DNA of 64,000 bases from Alloboseaceae bacterium BT-24-1 (GCA_025846845.1 JAOYTL010000008.1:186001-250000), one strand, 5' to 3'; numbered from the stretch's first letter, positions 1-8,394 are shown. Numbers and translations: made by a program. The notes: generated by a model from the sequence alone, not told the origin.

Positions 1-498
1 GATGCCGCGCACGATGACATCGAGCGCGTTCGGGAATTCATTGGTGAAGCGCAGCATCCGCTTCTTGCCGAGATAGCCCAGATACCAGCGCGGCAGGCCG
101 AAAAGACCGACGAGGAAGCTGACCAGCACGACGCCCCAGTTGCCCGAGACGATGAAGAGCACAACCGCCAGGGCAATGCCCAGCGCGACGCCGAGCAGCC
201 AGTACTGCTTGCGCGACCAAGACAGCCCTGCCTGCTCGATTCGCCCGTCAATCGTGAGCTTGTGGCGTGCCTTTTCGCGGTTCTCGATATCCTTCAGGCT
301 TTGCGCGACCTGCCCGCGCCTGACCTGGCTCTGCGCTTCGCGATCAGCGGCGGCACGGACCGCGGCCGGGGCGGCGAACTCTCGGCGGCGCTGCTCGGCG
401 CGCGCCTGGCCGCTGAGCCGAGGGTAGAACAGGGCGTAGGCGATCCCGCCAGCCGAGACAGCGGCGAGGATGGCGGCGGCGATCTGGCCATAGTCCAT
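1..498 (-). CDS. tadB: TadB, Tad pilus inner-membrane platform protein (partial, cut by window edge)
   Basis: The first 166 codons are visible and the frame stays open through position 1, so the C-terminal part lies outside the window. The ATG at 498 lies 18 bp after the tadA stop. The protein has an N-terminal hydrophobic helix (residues about 5-25), a charged Arg/Glu/Gln-rich stretch (30-80) and two hydrophobic segments around residues 98-140, followed by FTNEFPNALDVIVRGI. This resembles the start of the type II secretion F domain of TadB. TadB forms the inner-membrane platform on which the TadA ATPase acts during Flp pilus assembly. It is probably followed by tadC and tadD outside the window. 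Confidence 0.85.
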   Translation of the reverse strand, partial: MDYGQIAAAILAAVSAGGIAYALFYPRLSGQARAEQRRREFAAPAAVRAAADREAQSQVRRGQVAQSLKDIENREKARHKLTIDGRIEQAGLSWSRKQYWLLGVALGIALAVVLFIVSGNWGVVLVSFLVGLFGLPRWYLGYLGKKRMLRFTNEFPNALDVIVRGI

Positions 499-516
499 GA
501 CGTGCCTTCTCCCGCG

Positions 517-1956
517 CTAGGCCTCGGCCCGGCCTTCGAGCTCGAGCTGGTCGAGCGCCGCGGCGAGCCGCTGCTCGTCGCCGAAATAGCGCGCGCGTTC
601 CCAGAGGCGCGGCCGGCCGATTCCGGTCGAACGGTGCCGGCCGATGAGCCTGCCGTTGGGGTCCTCGCCGAGCACGTCGTAGAGCATCAGGTCCTGGGTG
701 ATGATCACGTCGCCTTCCATGCCCATCACCTCGGTGATGTGGGTGATGCGGCGCGAGCCGTCACGCATGCGCTGCGCCTGGATGATCACATCGACCGAGG
801 AGCAGATCATCTCGCGCAGCGTCTTCGAGGGCAGGCTGAAGCCGCCCATGGTGATCATCGATTCGATACGGCTCAGGCATTCGCGCGGCGTGTTGGCGTG
901 CAACGTGCCCATCGAGCCGTCATGGCCCGTGTTCATCGCCTGGAGCAGGTCGAACGCCTCGGGACCGCGCACCTCGCCGACGATGATGCGTTCGGGCCGC
1001 ATGCGCAGGCAGTTCTTGACCAGATCGCGCATCGTGACCGCGCCCGACCCTTCCAGATTGGGCGGGCGGGTCTCGAGGCGGACCACATGCGGCTGCTGCA
1101 GTTGCAACTCGGCCGCGTCCTCACAGGTGATCACGCGCTCATCGTGTTCGATATAGTTGGTCAGGCAGTTGAGCAGCGTCGTCTTGCCCGAGCCGGTACC
1201 GCCCGAGATCACGATATTGCAGCGGACCCGTCCGATGATCTTCAAGATCTCGGCACCGGGCGGCGAGATCGCGCCGAAGCGGACAAGCTGATCGAGTGTC
1301 AGCTTGTCCTTCTTGAACTTGCGGATGGTGAGGGCCGGCCCGTCGATCGCGAGCGGCGGAGCAATGACGTTGACGCGCGAGCCGTCGGCAAGGCGCGCAT
1401 CGCAGATCGGCGAGGATTCATCGACGCGGCGTCCGACCTGACTGACGATGCGCTGGCAGATATTCATCAGCTGCGCATTGTCGCGAAAGCGGATGCTGGT
1501 GAGCTGGATCTTGCCGCCGGTCTCGATAAAGGTCCGGCCGGCGCCGTTGACCATGATGTCGGCGATGTCGTCGCGCGCCAGGAGCGGCTCGAGCGGCCCG
1601 TAGCCGAGCACATCGTTGCAGATGTCGTCGAGCAGCTCTTCCTGCTCGGAGATCGAGAGCACGACATTCTTCAGCGAGATGATCTCGTTGATGATGTCGC
1701 GGATTTCCTCGCGGGCCGATTCGCCGTCGAGCTTGGCCAGCTGGGAGAGGTCGATCGCTTCGATGAGAGCACCGAAGATCATGCTCTTCATCTGGTAGTA
1801 TTCGTCGGATTTTTGCGCCTCGACCGGCACAGGCGGCGGCAGACGCCGTGCCTCGACGGCGGCTGGGCGCGATTCGACCGGGCGCACCGACGTGAGCGGC
1901 GCTGCATTCGGCTGAGTCGTCGGAGCCGGGGCAGTCGCCTGTCGCTTGCCGAACAT
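517..1956 (-). CDS. cpaF: CpaF/TadA, pilus assembly ATPase
   Basis: The 479-aa protein is a cytoplasmic secretion ATPase of the VirB11/GspE/CpaF class that powers Flp pilus extension. The N-terminal 60 residues are Pro/Ala-rich and probably disordered. The ATPase core carries Walker A (ISGGTGSGKTTLLN), an Asp box (ITCEDAAELQLQQPHVVRLETR region), Walker B with IIVGEVRGPEAFDLLQAMNTGHDGS, and a His box GTLHANTPRECLSR. The start follows the cpaE stop by 2 nt, with GGAAGG upstream. Length and motifs match CpaF/TadA of Rhizobiales. It should interact with TadB/TadC in the membrane and with CpaE for localisation. Confidence 0.97.
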   Translation of the reverse strand: MFGKRQATAPAPTTQPNAAPLTSVRPVESRPAAVEARRLPPPVPVEAQKSDEYYQMKSMIFGALIEAIDLSQLAKLDGESAREEIRDIINEIISLKNVVLSISEQEELLDDICNDVLGYGPLEPLLARDDIADIMVNGAGRTFIETGGKIQLTSIRFRDNAQLMNICQRIVSQVGRRVDESSPICDARLADGSRVNVIAPPLAIDGPALTIRKFKKDKLTLDQLVRFGAISPPGAEILKIIGRVRCNIVISGGTGSGKTTLLNCLTNYIEHDERVITCEDAAELQLQQPHVVRLETRPPNLEGSGAVTMRDLVKNCLRMRPERIIVGEVRGPEAFDLLQAMNTGHDGSMGTLHANTPRECLSRIESMITMGGFSLPSKTLREMICSSVDVIIQAQRMRDGSRRITHITEVMGMEGDVIITQDLMLYDVLGEDPNGRLIGRHRSTGIGRPRLWERARYFGDEQRLAAALDQLELEGRAEA

Positions 1957-1958
1957 CT

Positions 1959-3218
1959 TCAGGCCTTCCGACGCATCAGCTTGGCGACCAGAGGCTCGAA
2001 CAGGCCGCGCTTGCCGCGCTTCTGCTCGCCGCGCCCGGTGAGAGCGGTTGCGATCTGGACGAAGGCCTCCGCTGCCTTCCCGCCCGACTGGACCTCGGCG
2101 ATCATCTGACCGTTGTTGGCTGCCGTGCCAAAGAGCGGCGCATCGAAGGGGATGGAGCTCAACACCTCGATCCCGAGGGCTTTGGCGAACTCGCCAGCCT
2201 CGATCTCCGGCCGCTTGGGCAATCCGACCTGGTTAAGGATCAGGCGCGGCACGGAATCGTTCGGCCGGGCCGCACGCAGGAGGTCCACCAGATTCTTGGC
2301 GTTGCGCAGCGAGGCGAGCTCGGGCGCGGCGACGATCGCCACCTCATCGGCGCTGACGAGCGCGCGCTTCGCCCAGCCGGACCACAGATGCGGCACGTCC
2401 AGTACGATGCAAGGCACGCTTGCGCGCAGCAGGTCGAACAAGAGCTCGAACGCGTCGTCGCCAAGATCGATGGTCCTGTCCAGCATGGCCGGAGCTGCGA
2501 GCAAAGAGAGGTTATCACTACAACGCGACAGAAGCCGGTCGAGCATGTTGGCGTCGAGCCGCTCCGGTGCGAACACGGCATCGGCGATGCCTTGCGGCGG
2601 ATCCTGGTTGAAATCCAGGCCCGCCGTGCCGAAGGCGATGTCGAGGTCCGCAATCACGGTCGAGGCACCGAGACCGCGGGCGATCGCCCACGCGACATTA
2701 TGCGCGACGGTGGAGGCGCCGACCCCGCCTTTGGCGCCGACGATGGCCATGGTCCGCCCGAGCGTCGCAGAACCCGACGCGGCATAGAGCTCGGACAGGG
2801 TCCGCAGCAGGTCGAGAACGCCGAACGGGGCGACGAGATAGTCGCTGACGCCGCGCCGGATCAGCTCGCGATAGAGTTGGATGTCGTTGACATGCCCGAT
2901 GACGACGACCTTGGTGCCAGGATCGCAGCTCGCGGCGAGCGCATCGAGATTTGCTATCAGCCCTGATGGCTCGCTGACCGTTTCCAGGACGATCACATTC
3001 GGTGTCGGCGCGCCGCGGAAAGCCTCGACCGCCGCGGCCGGCCCCCCCATCTGAACTCGGGCCTGGACCTTGTCCAATCGGCGGTCGGCGGCGACCGTCT
3101 GCATGGAGTCCGCGACCTCCCGTGTCTCGCAGAAGGCCTGCAAGGTGACGCGCGGCAGCGGGGCGATGATCTCCTCGCCGCCGGTATCCGGCTCAAATCC
3201 CGGCATGTTCGCCATCAT
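1959..3218 (-). CDS. cpaE: CpaE/TadZ, pilus localisation ATPase
   Basis: The 419-aa protein has an N-terminal receiver-like region (about 25-140, without the usual phosphoacceptor pattern) and a MinD/ParA-type ATPase domain with the deviant Walker A KGGVGASTVAHN near residue 165, followed by IADLDIAFGTAGLDFNQ. CpaE/TadZ proteins mark the pole or site where the Tad machine assembles. Its ATG overlaps the cpaD stop (ATGA, 3215-3218), indicating translational coupling. The C-terminus is basic (KRGKRGLFEPLVAKLMRRKA). Confidence 0.95.
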   Translation of the reverse strand: MMANMPGFEPDTGGEEIIAPLPRVTLQAFCETREVADSMQTVAADRRLDKVQARVQMGGPAAAVEAFRGAPTPNVIVLETVSEPSGLIANLDALAASCDPGTKVVVIGHVNDIQLYRELIRRGVSDYLVAPFGVLDLLRTLSELYAASGSATLGRTMAIVGAKGGVGASTVAHNVAWAIARGLGASTVIADLDIAFGTAGLDFNQDPPQGIADAVFAPERLDANMLDRLLSRCSDNLSLLAAPAMLDRTIDLGDDAFELLFDLLRASVPCIVLDVPHLWSGWAKRALVSADEVAIVAAPELASLRNAKNLVDLLRAARPNDSVPRLILNQVGLPKRPEIEAGEFAKALGIEVLSSIPFDAPLFGTAANNGQMIAEVQSGGKAAEAFVQIATALTGRGEQKRGKRGLFEPLVAKLMRRKA

Positions 3219-3955
3219 TTGCCTCCGACGGCGTCACTGACCTTGGTCTGTTCCTGGCGATACTGCGTGGAAGGATCCTGGCCTTGACGCAGTTTCTTGA
3301 TCGCTTCCATACGCTTTTGGGTGTCGAGGCGACCTTCGCTACGCGCGCGTACCAGATCGAGCGGATCGGCGATCTGCGCCGCGAGATTGGCCTGGGTAGC
3401 GCAGCCGAAGTTCCAGTAGGGCTCGTTTGCAGCGCTCGTCCTGTAGCTGGAGGCGCCGAGATCGGTCGGCCATTGGCCGCAGGAATGAGGCAGCCCGGCT
3501 TGCAGCGAGGCATAGGTCAGGCGGATCGGCGAGGCGAGCCCGGGATCGGTTATGGGATAGGTCCTGACCGAAAGAGCGCCGGGCGAGACACCGGCCCGGG
3601 CGAGCGAGTTACGGATGCCATCGAGCGTATCGCGCGCGGCAAGATCACGCCCGGTTCCCGTCGGGACCTCCGCGACGAGACCACCCTTGCCGCTGCGACG
3701 ATAGTCCTCGCCGAAGCGGGCGACGTCATCGGCCTGGCGTGGATCCAATCCCCGACCGGCCCGGCCGACGAAGACATCCAGCGAATGCGGCGCATCGCGC
3801 AGCACGATCGGATGGCGCTCGCGGGTATCGATGGGGATGCCCGAGTTCGAGATGTCGCCCTTGGCACAGGCCCCAAGCAGGAGCGCAACGCCGAGCACGG
3901 CCGGCAGCGCCCAGCCTGCGTGGTACGGCTTGCTAGTCACGGTCACGATTGCCAT
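3215..3955 (-). CDS. cpaD: CpaD, Tad pilus outer-membrane lipoprotein
   Basis: The protein is 246 aa from the chosen ATG at 3955. An in-frame ATG 12 codons upstream (3991) would overlap cpaC by 23 bp and spoil the signal peptide. The chosen start has GAGGA about 10 nt upstream and gives a basic N-region, a hydrophobic core and the lipobox LLGAC (Cys near residue 30). CpaD-family lipoproteins are thought to assist assembly or insertion of the CpaC secretin. The body contains HSCGQWPTDLG and NFGCATQANLAAQIADPLDL, characteristic of the CpaD family. Confidence 0.92.
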   Translation of the reverse strand: MAIVTVTSKPYHAGWALPAVLGVALLLGACAKGDISNSGIPIDTRERHPIVLRDAPHSLDVFVGRAGRGLDPRQADDVARFGEDYRRSGKGGLVAEVPTGTGRDLAARDTLDGIRNSLARAGVSPGALSVRTYPITDPGLASPIRLTYASLQAGLPHSCGQWPTDLGASSYRTSAANEPYWNFGCATQANLAAQIADPLDLVRARSEGRLDTQKRMEAIKKLRQGQDPSTQYRQEQTKVSDAVGGK

Positions 3956-3968
3956 CCTTGTCGTGTCC

Positions 3969-5468
3969 TCAATCGGCAATGAAGCCGACACGGCCCTTGT
4001 AGGCCTGCGGGACCGGCCCGCCGCTGGTCGACCCGTAGATCTTGTTCAACCGCCCCATCAGGATAGTCTGGGCATCGTGTGCTTCGACGAAGCCGTCATC
4101 CGGCCGCTGCAGCGCATTGGGTCCGACCGGCTTCACGATGTAAGGGGTCACCGCGATCATCAGCTCGGTCTCCTCGCGTTGATAGTCGCGCGATCGGAAG
4201 AGCGTGCCGATAATCGGAATATTCATCAGCCCAGGCATGCCGTTGATCGCCTGGCGCGAGACGCGCTGAATCAGGCCAGCGGTCGCCAGTGTTCCGCCGG
4301 AGGGCAGCTCCACCGTGGTATCCGACTTGCGCGTCCGGAATCCCGGCGCGTTGACCGCACCAGTCTGCGTGGTGTCGGCAAGGCGCAGCTGATTCTCGGC
4401 GTCAAGTTCGGTGACCTCGGTTCCAATCCGCATCGAGATCCTGCCATCTGACAGCACGATCGGGGTGAAATTCAGCGAGACGCCGATCGTCTTGTAGACG
4501 ATGCTGAGATTGCAGCGCCCCGTGATGTCGCAGCTGTAGCCGTTCGGTACGGGAATCTCGCCGCCGGCTGTGAACTTCGCGCTTTCACCCGAGATGGCCG
4601 TGACCGTGGGCTCGGCGAGGATGCGCGACATCCCGGCCCGCTCGAGCGCGCGCAGGGTGACGTTGGTCGAGTTGCCGATCCCGGCGGCGATCGAGGTCGC
4701 GGCAAGCGTTTGTGGCTGCACCGAGAACGGATTGTCGATCGTGGGCGTGATGTTGAGCTTGCCGAGCTTCCACTCACCCGTGGAGTTGATGCCGAGTTGC
4801 TTGATCGCCTTGCGAGCGACCTCGGAAACCGTGACCTTGACCATCACCTGGTCGCGGCCCCGAATGGTCAGCGAGTTGATGACGGCACCCTTGGACGAGC
4901 TCTGGACAAACCCTCCCGTGGTGGAGCTGCCGACGAAGGCGCTGGCGATATCCACGGCCTGCGTCGCCTCGGAGGCATTCGCGACCGTGCCGACGAGGAG
5001 GATCGAATCCCCGGCGGGCTTGACCTGGATGTCCGCGCCCGGCATCGCCGCGCGCAGGGTCTGACGCAGCACGTTGAGGTCGCGGCCGACCTCGATTTCA
5101 AGGGCCGTGATCTGCCTGCCTTCGGCATCCATCACGAACATCGAGGTCGAACCGTCGGCCATGCCGATGACGAAGAGCTTGCGAGCCGAGCGCACCACGG
5201 CGTTCGCCACCTTGGGATTGGCGACAAAGACCTCCTTGGCGTCGCGCGGCAGCTCGACGATCAATGAGCGGCCAATCGAGAGATCGAGCCGACGTGAAAT
5301 CGCGTGCTCGCTGGCGCCGACATTCAGGACCGGCGCGGCGCCCTTGGTCTGCGCCAATACCGGAGCAACGGCCAGCGGCGTAGCGACAGGCAGGATCGCC
5401 AGCGCTAAGGCGAAGCTGCGCAAATGAGCACGGTATAGCGGCGGAGTGGAATTCGGCATGGGGGTCAT
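3969..5468 (-). CDS. cpaC: CpaC/RcpA, Tad pilus secretin
   Basis: This 499-aa protein is the outer-membrane secretin channel for the Flp pilus. It has a signal peptide ending near APVLAQ (about residue 40), an N-terminal pilus-formation domain (about 55-135, RSLIVELPRDAKEVFVANPKVANAVV), a BON/secretin N1-like region (about 140-215) and a C-terminal secretin domain with ILAEPTVTAISGESAKF and the GG-turn GGTLATAGLI. The ATG overlaps the cpaB stop (ATGA, 5465-5468). The standalone gene at 7815 repeats the N-terminal domain without the secretin part. Confidence 0.96.
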   Translation of the reverse strand: MTPMPNSTPPLYRAHLRSFALALAILPVATPLAVAPVLAQTKGAAPVLNVGASEHAISRRLDLSIGRSLIVELPRDAKEVFVANPKVANAVVRSARKLFVIGMADGSTSMFVMDAEGRQITALEIEVGRDLNVLRQTLRAAMPGADIQVKPAGDSILLVGTVANASEATQAVDIASAFVGSSTTGGFVQSSSKGAVINSLTIRGRDQVMVKVTVSEVARKAIKQLGINSTGEWKLGKLNITPTIDNPFSVQPQTLAATSIAAGIGNSTNVTLRALERAGMSRILAEPTVTAISGESAKFTAGGEIPVPNGYSCDITGRCNLSIVYKTIGVSLNFTPIVLSDGRISMRIGTEVTELDAENQLRLADTTQTGAVNAPGFRTRKSDTTVELPSGGTLATAGLIQRVSRQAINGMPGLMNIPIIGTLFRSRDYQREETELMIAVTPYIVKPVGPNALQRPDDGFVEAHDAQTILMGRLNKIYGSTSGGPVPQAYKGRVGFIAD

Positions 5469-6241
5469 GGTTTCACCGCCTTGGTGACGACGCCAAAGCG
5501 CACGAGCGTAAGTCCGCCCTCATCGCTCGGCGGGCTCTTGTCGCCGGCATCCTGCAGGCTGCGCAGCGCCAGAGAGAGGGAGCTGGTCTTCTGCGCCAGC
5601 GTCACCGCTTCGACATGCTTCGGATCGAGCTCGAGTGTCGCGGTCTCGCCGACGACGACCCTCTCGCCGTTCTTCTCCTGGATGTTCTGGCCGATGGCGA
5701 GCACGCGGACATTGGAGACCAGGGTTTCGCTGATCGGCGGCGCGCCATCTCTCGAGTTGCTGTCGTCACGGGTGGTGCGGATGATATCGACGCGATCATT
5801 GGGCAGGATGAAGCCGCCAGCTGTGTTGGCTCCGCGATTATCGGTCGCGATCGCGACCGCGCGCTTGCCAGGCGGCAGGATCGCCGACAGAAAACCGGAA
5901 TCGGCCTTGATCAATTTCTCCCGCCGGATCGGCTCCGAACTGTAAAGCTGCGCGCGGGCGATCTGGCCGACGAATTCGCCCTCGCCTCCGGGGAGGTCCT
6001 GACGACGGATCACCTCGGTCGGCAGGCTCGCCAGCGGCCAGGCCAGCCATTTGAGATCACCCGCGGCCAGCTTGTTGCCGAGGGGGACGTCAGCGGCCGC
6101 GACCAGTACCTCGACCGTGGGAGCAGGCTCGTACGTGGTCTGCGACGGGGTCGTGACCTTCGGCGGCTGACTGATCAGCAAGGCAGCGCCGAGACCAGCG
6201 ACGATCGCTACAGCCAAGATGATGATGCGGGCGGGACTCAT
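5465..6241 (-). CDS. cpaB: CpaB/RcpC, Tad pilus periplasmic assembly protein
   Basis: The 258-aa protein has one N-terminal membrane anchor (ARIIILAVAIVAGLGAALLI), then a SAF-like domain (VEVLVAAADVPLGNKLAAGDLKW, about 46-110) and an RcpC/CpaB C-terminal domain (KRAVAIATDNRGANTAGGFILPNDRVDII). CpaB is a periplasmic component thought to work with the CpaC secretin. The start at 6241 follows a 125-bp gap after cpaA, wide enough for its own ribosome-binding site or an internal promoter. I saw no clear promoter there. Confidence 0.95.
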   Translation of the reverse strand: MSPARIIILAVAIVAGLGAALLISQPPKVTTPSQTTYEPAPTVEVLVAAADVPLGNKLAAGDLKWLAWPLASLPTEVIRRQDLPGGEGEFVGQIARAQLYSSEPIRREKLIKADSGFLSAILPPGKRAVAIATDNRGANTAGGFILPNDRVDIIRTTRDDSNSRDGAPPISETLVSNVRVLAIGQNIQEKNGERVVVGETATLELDPKHVEAVTLAQKTSSLSLALRSLQDAGDKSPPSDEGGLTLVRFGVVTKAVKP

Positions 6242-6366
6242 GGCACACGATCCTTGGCCGGCATACGCCGACCCTCAGCCGGATCGTGACCTTCGAATCG
6301 TCAACTTATGGTTAACCGGAGGTATCTTTTTGCGCGGATCAGCCGTTTCGCGGCAGGATGGACCTC

Positions 6367-6879
6367 TCAGGCACCAATCGCAGCACGCCAGATCGCCGTA
6401 TCCGGCAGCACGACGAGCGCGGCGAAAGCAAGCGCAACACCATATGGCACGCCCTCATCCTTATCGTGCAGGCGCTGCGCCCAACTCCATCCCACCGCTG
6501 GGCGGGGCAAAGGCATTTTTCTCAGCCTGAGCAATGCGAGGGTCAGCGCGCCGCCTGCGAAGGACGAGATCAGAACATAGGGCAGCAACTGATCGAAGCC
6601 GAACCAAAGCGCCGTCGCGGCGGCAAGCTTGGCGTCGCCGCCGCCGATCCAGCCAGCAGCGAAGAAGCCAAAACAAACGGCTAGCACGAGAAAACCGGAA
6701 GCCAGATGCCAACCCAGCTGGGTCCAGGTCATACCGACGCTGATCGCACAAAGGGCGAAGCTGGCAACCAGTACCAGGCAAAGGCGGTTCGAGATCGTCA
6801 TCGATACGATGTCGCTGGCCGCGGCATAGGCCATGGCCGCAGGAAAGATGACGAGAATCAAGAATAGCGGAATCGTCAT
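6367..6879 (-). CDS. cpaA: CpaA/TadV, prepilin peptidase (A24A family)
   Basis: The protein is 170 aa from the ATG at 6879; an upstream in-frame ATG (6930) adds 17 polar residues before the first helix and is less likely. This is a polytopic inner-membrane aspartyl protease that removes the short leader of Flp pilins. The two catalytic Asp are visible, in AAASDIVSMTISNRL (first cytoplasmic loop) and GGGDAKLAAA (second). It lacks the N-methylase domain, as is usual for Tad-type enzymes. Its substrates are presumably the two pilins encoded just upstream. Confidence 0.94.
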   Translation of the reverse strand: MTIPLFLILVIFPAAMAYAAASDIVSMTISNRLCLVLVASFALCAISVGMTWTQLGWHLASGFLVLAVCFGFFAAGWIGGGDAKLAAATALWFGFDQLLPYVLISSFAGGALTLALLRLRKMPLPRPAVGWSWAQRLHDKDEGVPYGVALAFAALVVLPDTAIWRAAIGA

Positions 6880-6976
6880 TGCAGGCACCTGATACGGAGT
6901 CGCGTGATCTTGCCGTAGCTGCCTCACCAAAGGCTTACCAATTCGGACGCAGGGGGAGAGATTCTCGCCTGAAACG

Positions 6977-7009
6977 GGAAGCGCCCTGGAGAACCCCCAG
7001 GGCGCTTCC
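6977..7009 (-). terminator. Stem-loop between flp pilins and cpaA
   Basis: There is a perfect 13-bp inverted repeat (arm GGAAGCGCCCTGG) with a 7-nt loop, lying 35 bp after the stop of the first pilin. Only a weak T-containing tract follows on the minus strand, so it may act as an attenuator or as an mRNA 3'-end stabiliser rather than a full stop. Either role would keep pilin mRNA more abundant than the downstream assembly genes. Confidence 0.6.
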
Positions 7010-7043
7010 TGCCATCTCGCGATGGTTGACCTTGACGGCGCGC

Positions 7044-7211
7044 TTACTTCTTGAGCGCCGTGTCGATCGAGCCGAACTTGGTGTTCAGGCTGTCACCGAT
7101 GGTGCCCCAGACGCCGATGCAGACGACCGCGATCAGGGCGGCGATCAGGCCATACTCGATGGCGGTAGCACCGGACTCGTCCTTGGCGAAACGCGCGAAG
7201 AGATTTCTCAT
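7044..7211 (-). CDS. Flp family type IVb pilin (copy 1)
   Basis: This is a 55-aa pilin. A short leader (MRNLFARFAKDESG) precedes the class III prepilin cleavage site, and mature ATAIEYGLIAALIAVV begins with Glu5-Tyr6 and a hydrophobic helix. The start codon has an AGGGGG ribosome-binding site. It differs from the neighbouring copy at only three residues (Arg2, Asp40, Ser48 here). It should be processed by CpaA and polymerised by the TadA/B/C machine. Confidence 0.95.
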   Translation of the reverse strand: MRNLFARFAKDESGATAIEYGLIAALIAVVCIGVWGTIGDSLNTKFGSIDTALKK

Positions 7212-7233
7212 CACAACCCCCTTTTTTCGACGC

Positions 7234-7401
7234 TTACTTCTTGAGCGCCGTATCGATCAGGCCGAACTTGGTGTTCAGGCTGCCGCCGATGGTGCCCCAG
7301 ACGCCGATGCAGACGACCGCAATCAGAGCGGCGATCAGGCCGTACTCGATGGCAGTGGCGCCCGACTCGTCCTTGGCGAAACGCGCAAACAGGTTCTTCA
7401 T
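7234..7401 (-). CDS. Flp family type IVb pilin (copy 2)
   Basis: A second 55-aa pilin, 52 of 55 residues identical to copy 1 (Lys2, Gly40, Leu48 here). It has the same leader, cleavage site and Glu5-Tyr6 in the mature form. It lies first in the minus-strand transcript, with a clear AAAGGAGA ribosome-binding site 7 nt before ATG and 22 bp separating it from copy 1. The near identity points to a tandem duplication that is recent or kept homogeneous. Confidence 0.95.
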   Translation of the reverse strand: MKNLFARFAKDESGATAIEYGLIAALIAVVCIGVWGTIGGSLNTKFGLIDTALKK

Positions 7402-7814
7402 GGTAGTCTCCTTTGCACCACGTTTGACTGCTGCCTTCGCTCTAGGTGGCTTCGGTCAGCGACAGGAGTGACACTACAGAGCCCCCCTTGCAGATCGGTT
7501 AAGGCGACTGAATAATTCGCTGAATTTTATAGGTCTTCGCCCGATGGTTAATGAGTTTTTATCCCGAAACTGTAGTTAACGACTGGTATAAAACTTTTCT
7601 CACAGCCAGTTTATCTGAAACAACCTCGCAGAATTGCAAAATATTACGCTACGTCAAACGAAGCGACGCAGCCCTACATCTGCATTTTTCACCGCACACC
7701 GACGACATTCGATGACTGTCGAGCCGACGGGCACCTCGTTCAAATCGCCATCTTAGGAAAGCATTCATCATTTTCGGCTTACCTCATCCCGTTCGAAACC
7801 TTGGGGCGCGGACC
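7402..7814. other. AT-rich divergent intergenic region between the pilins and the pilus-domain gene
   Basis: This 413-bp stretch is visibly lower in G+C than its surroundings (7500-7700 especially). No coding frame was supported. It must hold the promoter of the pilin/cpa transcript (candidate at 7526-7562) and that of the rightward gene at 7815. Several TTAA/GTTAAC half-site-like words occur around 7498-7580. Confidence 0.7.
7526..7562 (-). promoter_or_regulatory. Candidate CtrA-regulated promoter of the flp/cpa operon
   Basis: Reading the minus strand, a CtrA-like box ATAA-N7-TTAA (7562-7548; consensus TTAA-N7-TTAA, one mismatch) is followed 16 nt later by the -10-like TATAAA (7531-7526). 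A CtrA box covering the -35 region is the arrangement expected of a CtrA-activated promoter. The start of transcription would be near 7519, leaving a 5' leader of about 118 nt before the first pilin. Confidence 0.4.
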
Positions 7815-8375
7815 ATGTCCATTGCGATGCCGGGATCGCGGCTCTCCAAATCCTTCCTGGCGCTCGTTTGCGCCGGACTTGCGGGAGCCGTGGGCACGAG
7901 CTTCTCAGCCGATTCCGCACGCGCGCAAGCCAGGCTCGTGCCGGCGCCGGTACCGGAGAGTCCGAGCAACACCGGCAGTGACGCGAAAATCGACGCCGTT
8001 ACGGTGTCGGTCGATCATGCCAAAGTGCTGCGGTTGCCCGAGCGGGCCCAGACGGTAATCGTCGGCAATCCCGCGATCGCCGACGTCACGGTCCAGCCCA
8101 ACGGCGTCATGGTCGTCACCGGCAAGAGCTATGGCGTAACCAATCTGATCGCACTCGACGCGACCGGGGCCCTGCTGGCGGAATCCAGCGTGCGCGTCGG
8201 CGCCGCCAGCGACTCGATCCTGACCGTGCAGCGCGGCCTCGAGCGCGAGAGCTATTCGTGCACGCCCGCCTGCCAGCCGAGCGCTCAGCTCGGCGACGCA
8301 CAGCGCTACTTCAGCGAAGCCGGCGGACAAGCGGCTGCCCGCAATGCCGCGGCGGGCGGGGGCCAGAAAAGGTAG
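7815..8375 (+). CDS. Standalone pilus-assembly N-terminal-domain protein
   Basis: This 186-aa exported protein has a signal peptide (hydrophobic core about residues 13-27, cleavage near ARAQA at 36-40). Residues about 60-128 form a domain like the N-terminal part of pilus secretins (VSVDHAKVLRLPERAQTVIVGNPAIADVTV, split here as seen, then VMVVTGKSYGVTNLIAL). The secretin domain itself is absent. A Cys pair (SCTPAC, about 156-161) and a Gly/Ala-rich tail follow. It is divergent from the Flp pilins, so it probably serves the same pilus as a periplasmic accessory; that role is inferred. Confidence 0.8.
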   Translation: MSIAMPGSRLSKSFLALVCAGLAGAVGTSFSADSARAQARLVPAPVPESPSNTGSDAKIDAVTVSVDHAKVLRLPERAQTVIVGNPAIADVTVQPNGVMVVTGKSYGVTNLIALDATGALLAESSVRVGAASDSILTVQRGLERESYSCTPACQPSAQLGDAQRYFSEAGGQAAARNAAAGGGQKR

Positions 8376-8394
8376 CCCCGCCCGGAGGCGATCG

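Noticed and set aside
262..2109. 615-aa open frame on the plus strand through the tadA/cpaE region
   Set aside because: It lies entirely over tadB, tadA and the end of cpaE on the other strand and shows biased Arg/Ala/Asp composition typical of antisense frames in GC-rich DNA.
7548..7580. Further GTTAAC/TTAA words upstream of the pilins as extra CtrA sites
   Set aside because: Only the 7548-7562 pair has the correct half-site spacing; the rest are single half-sites expected in AT-rich DNA.
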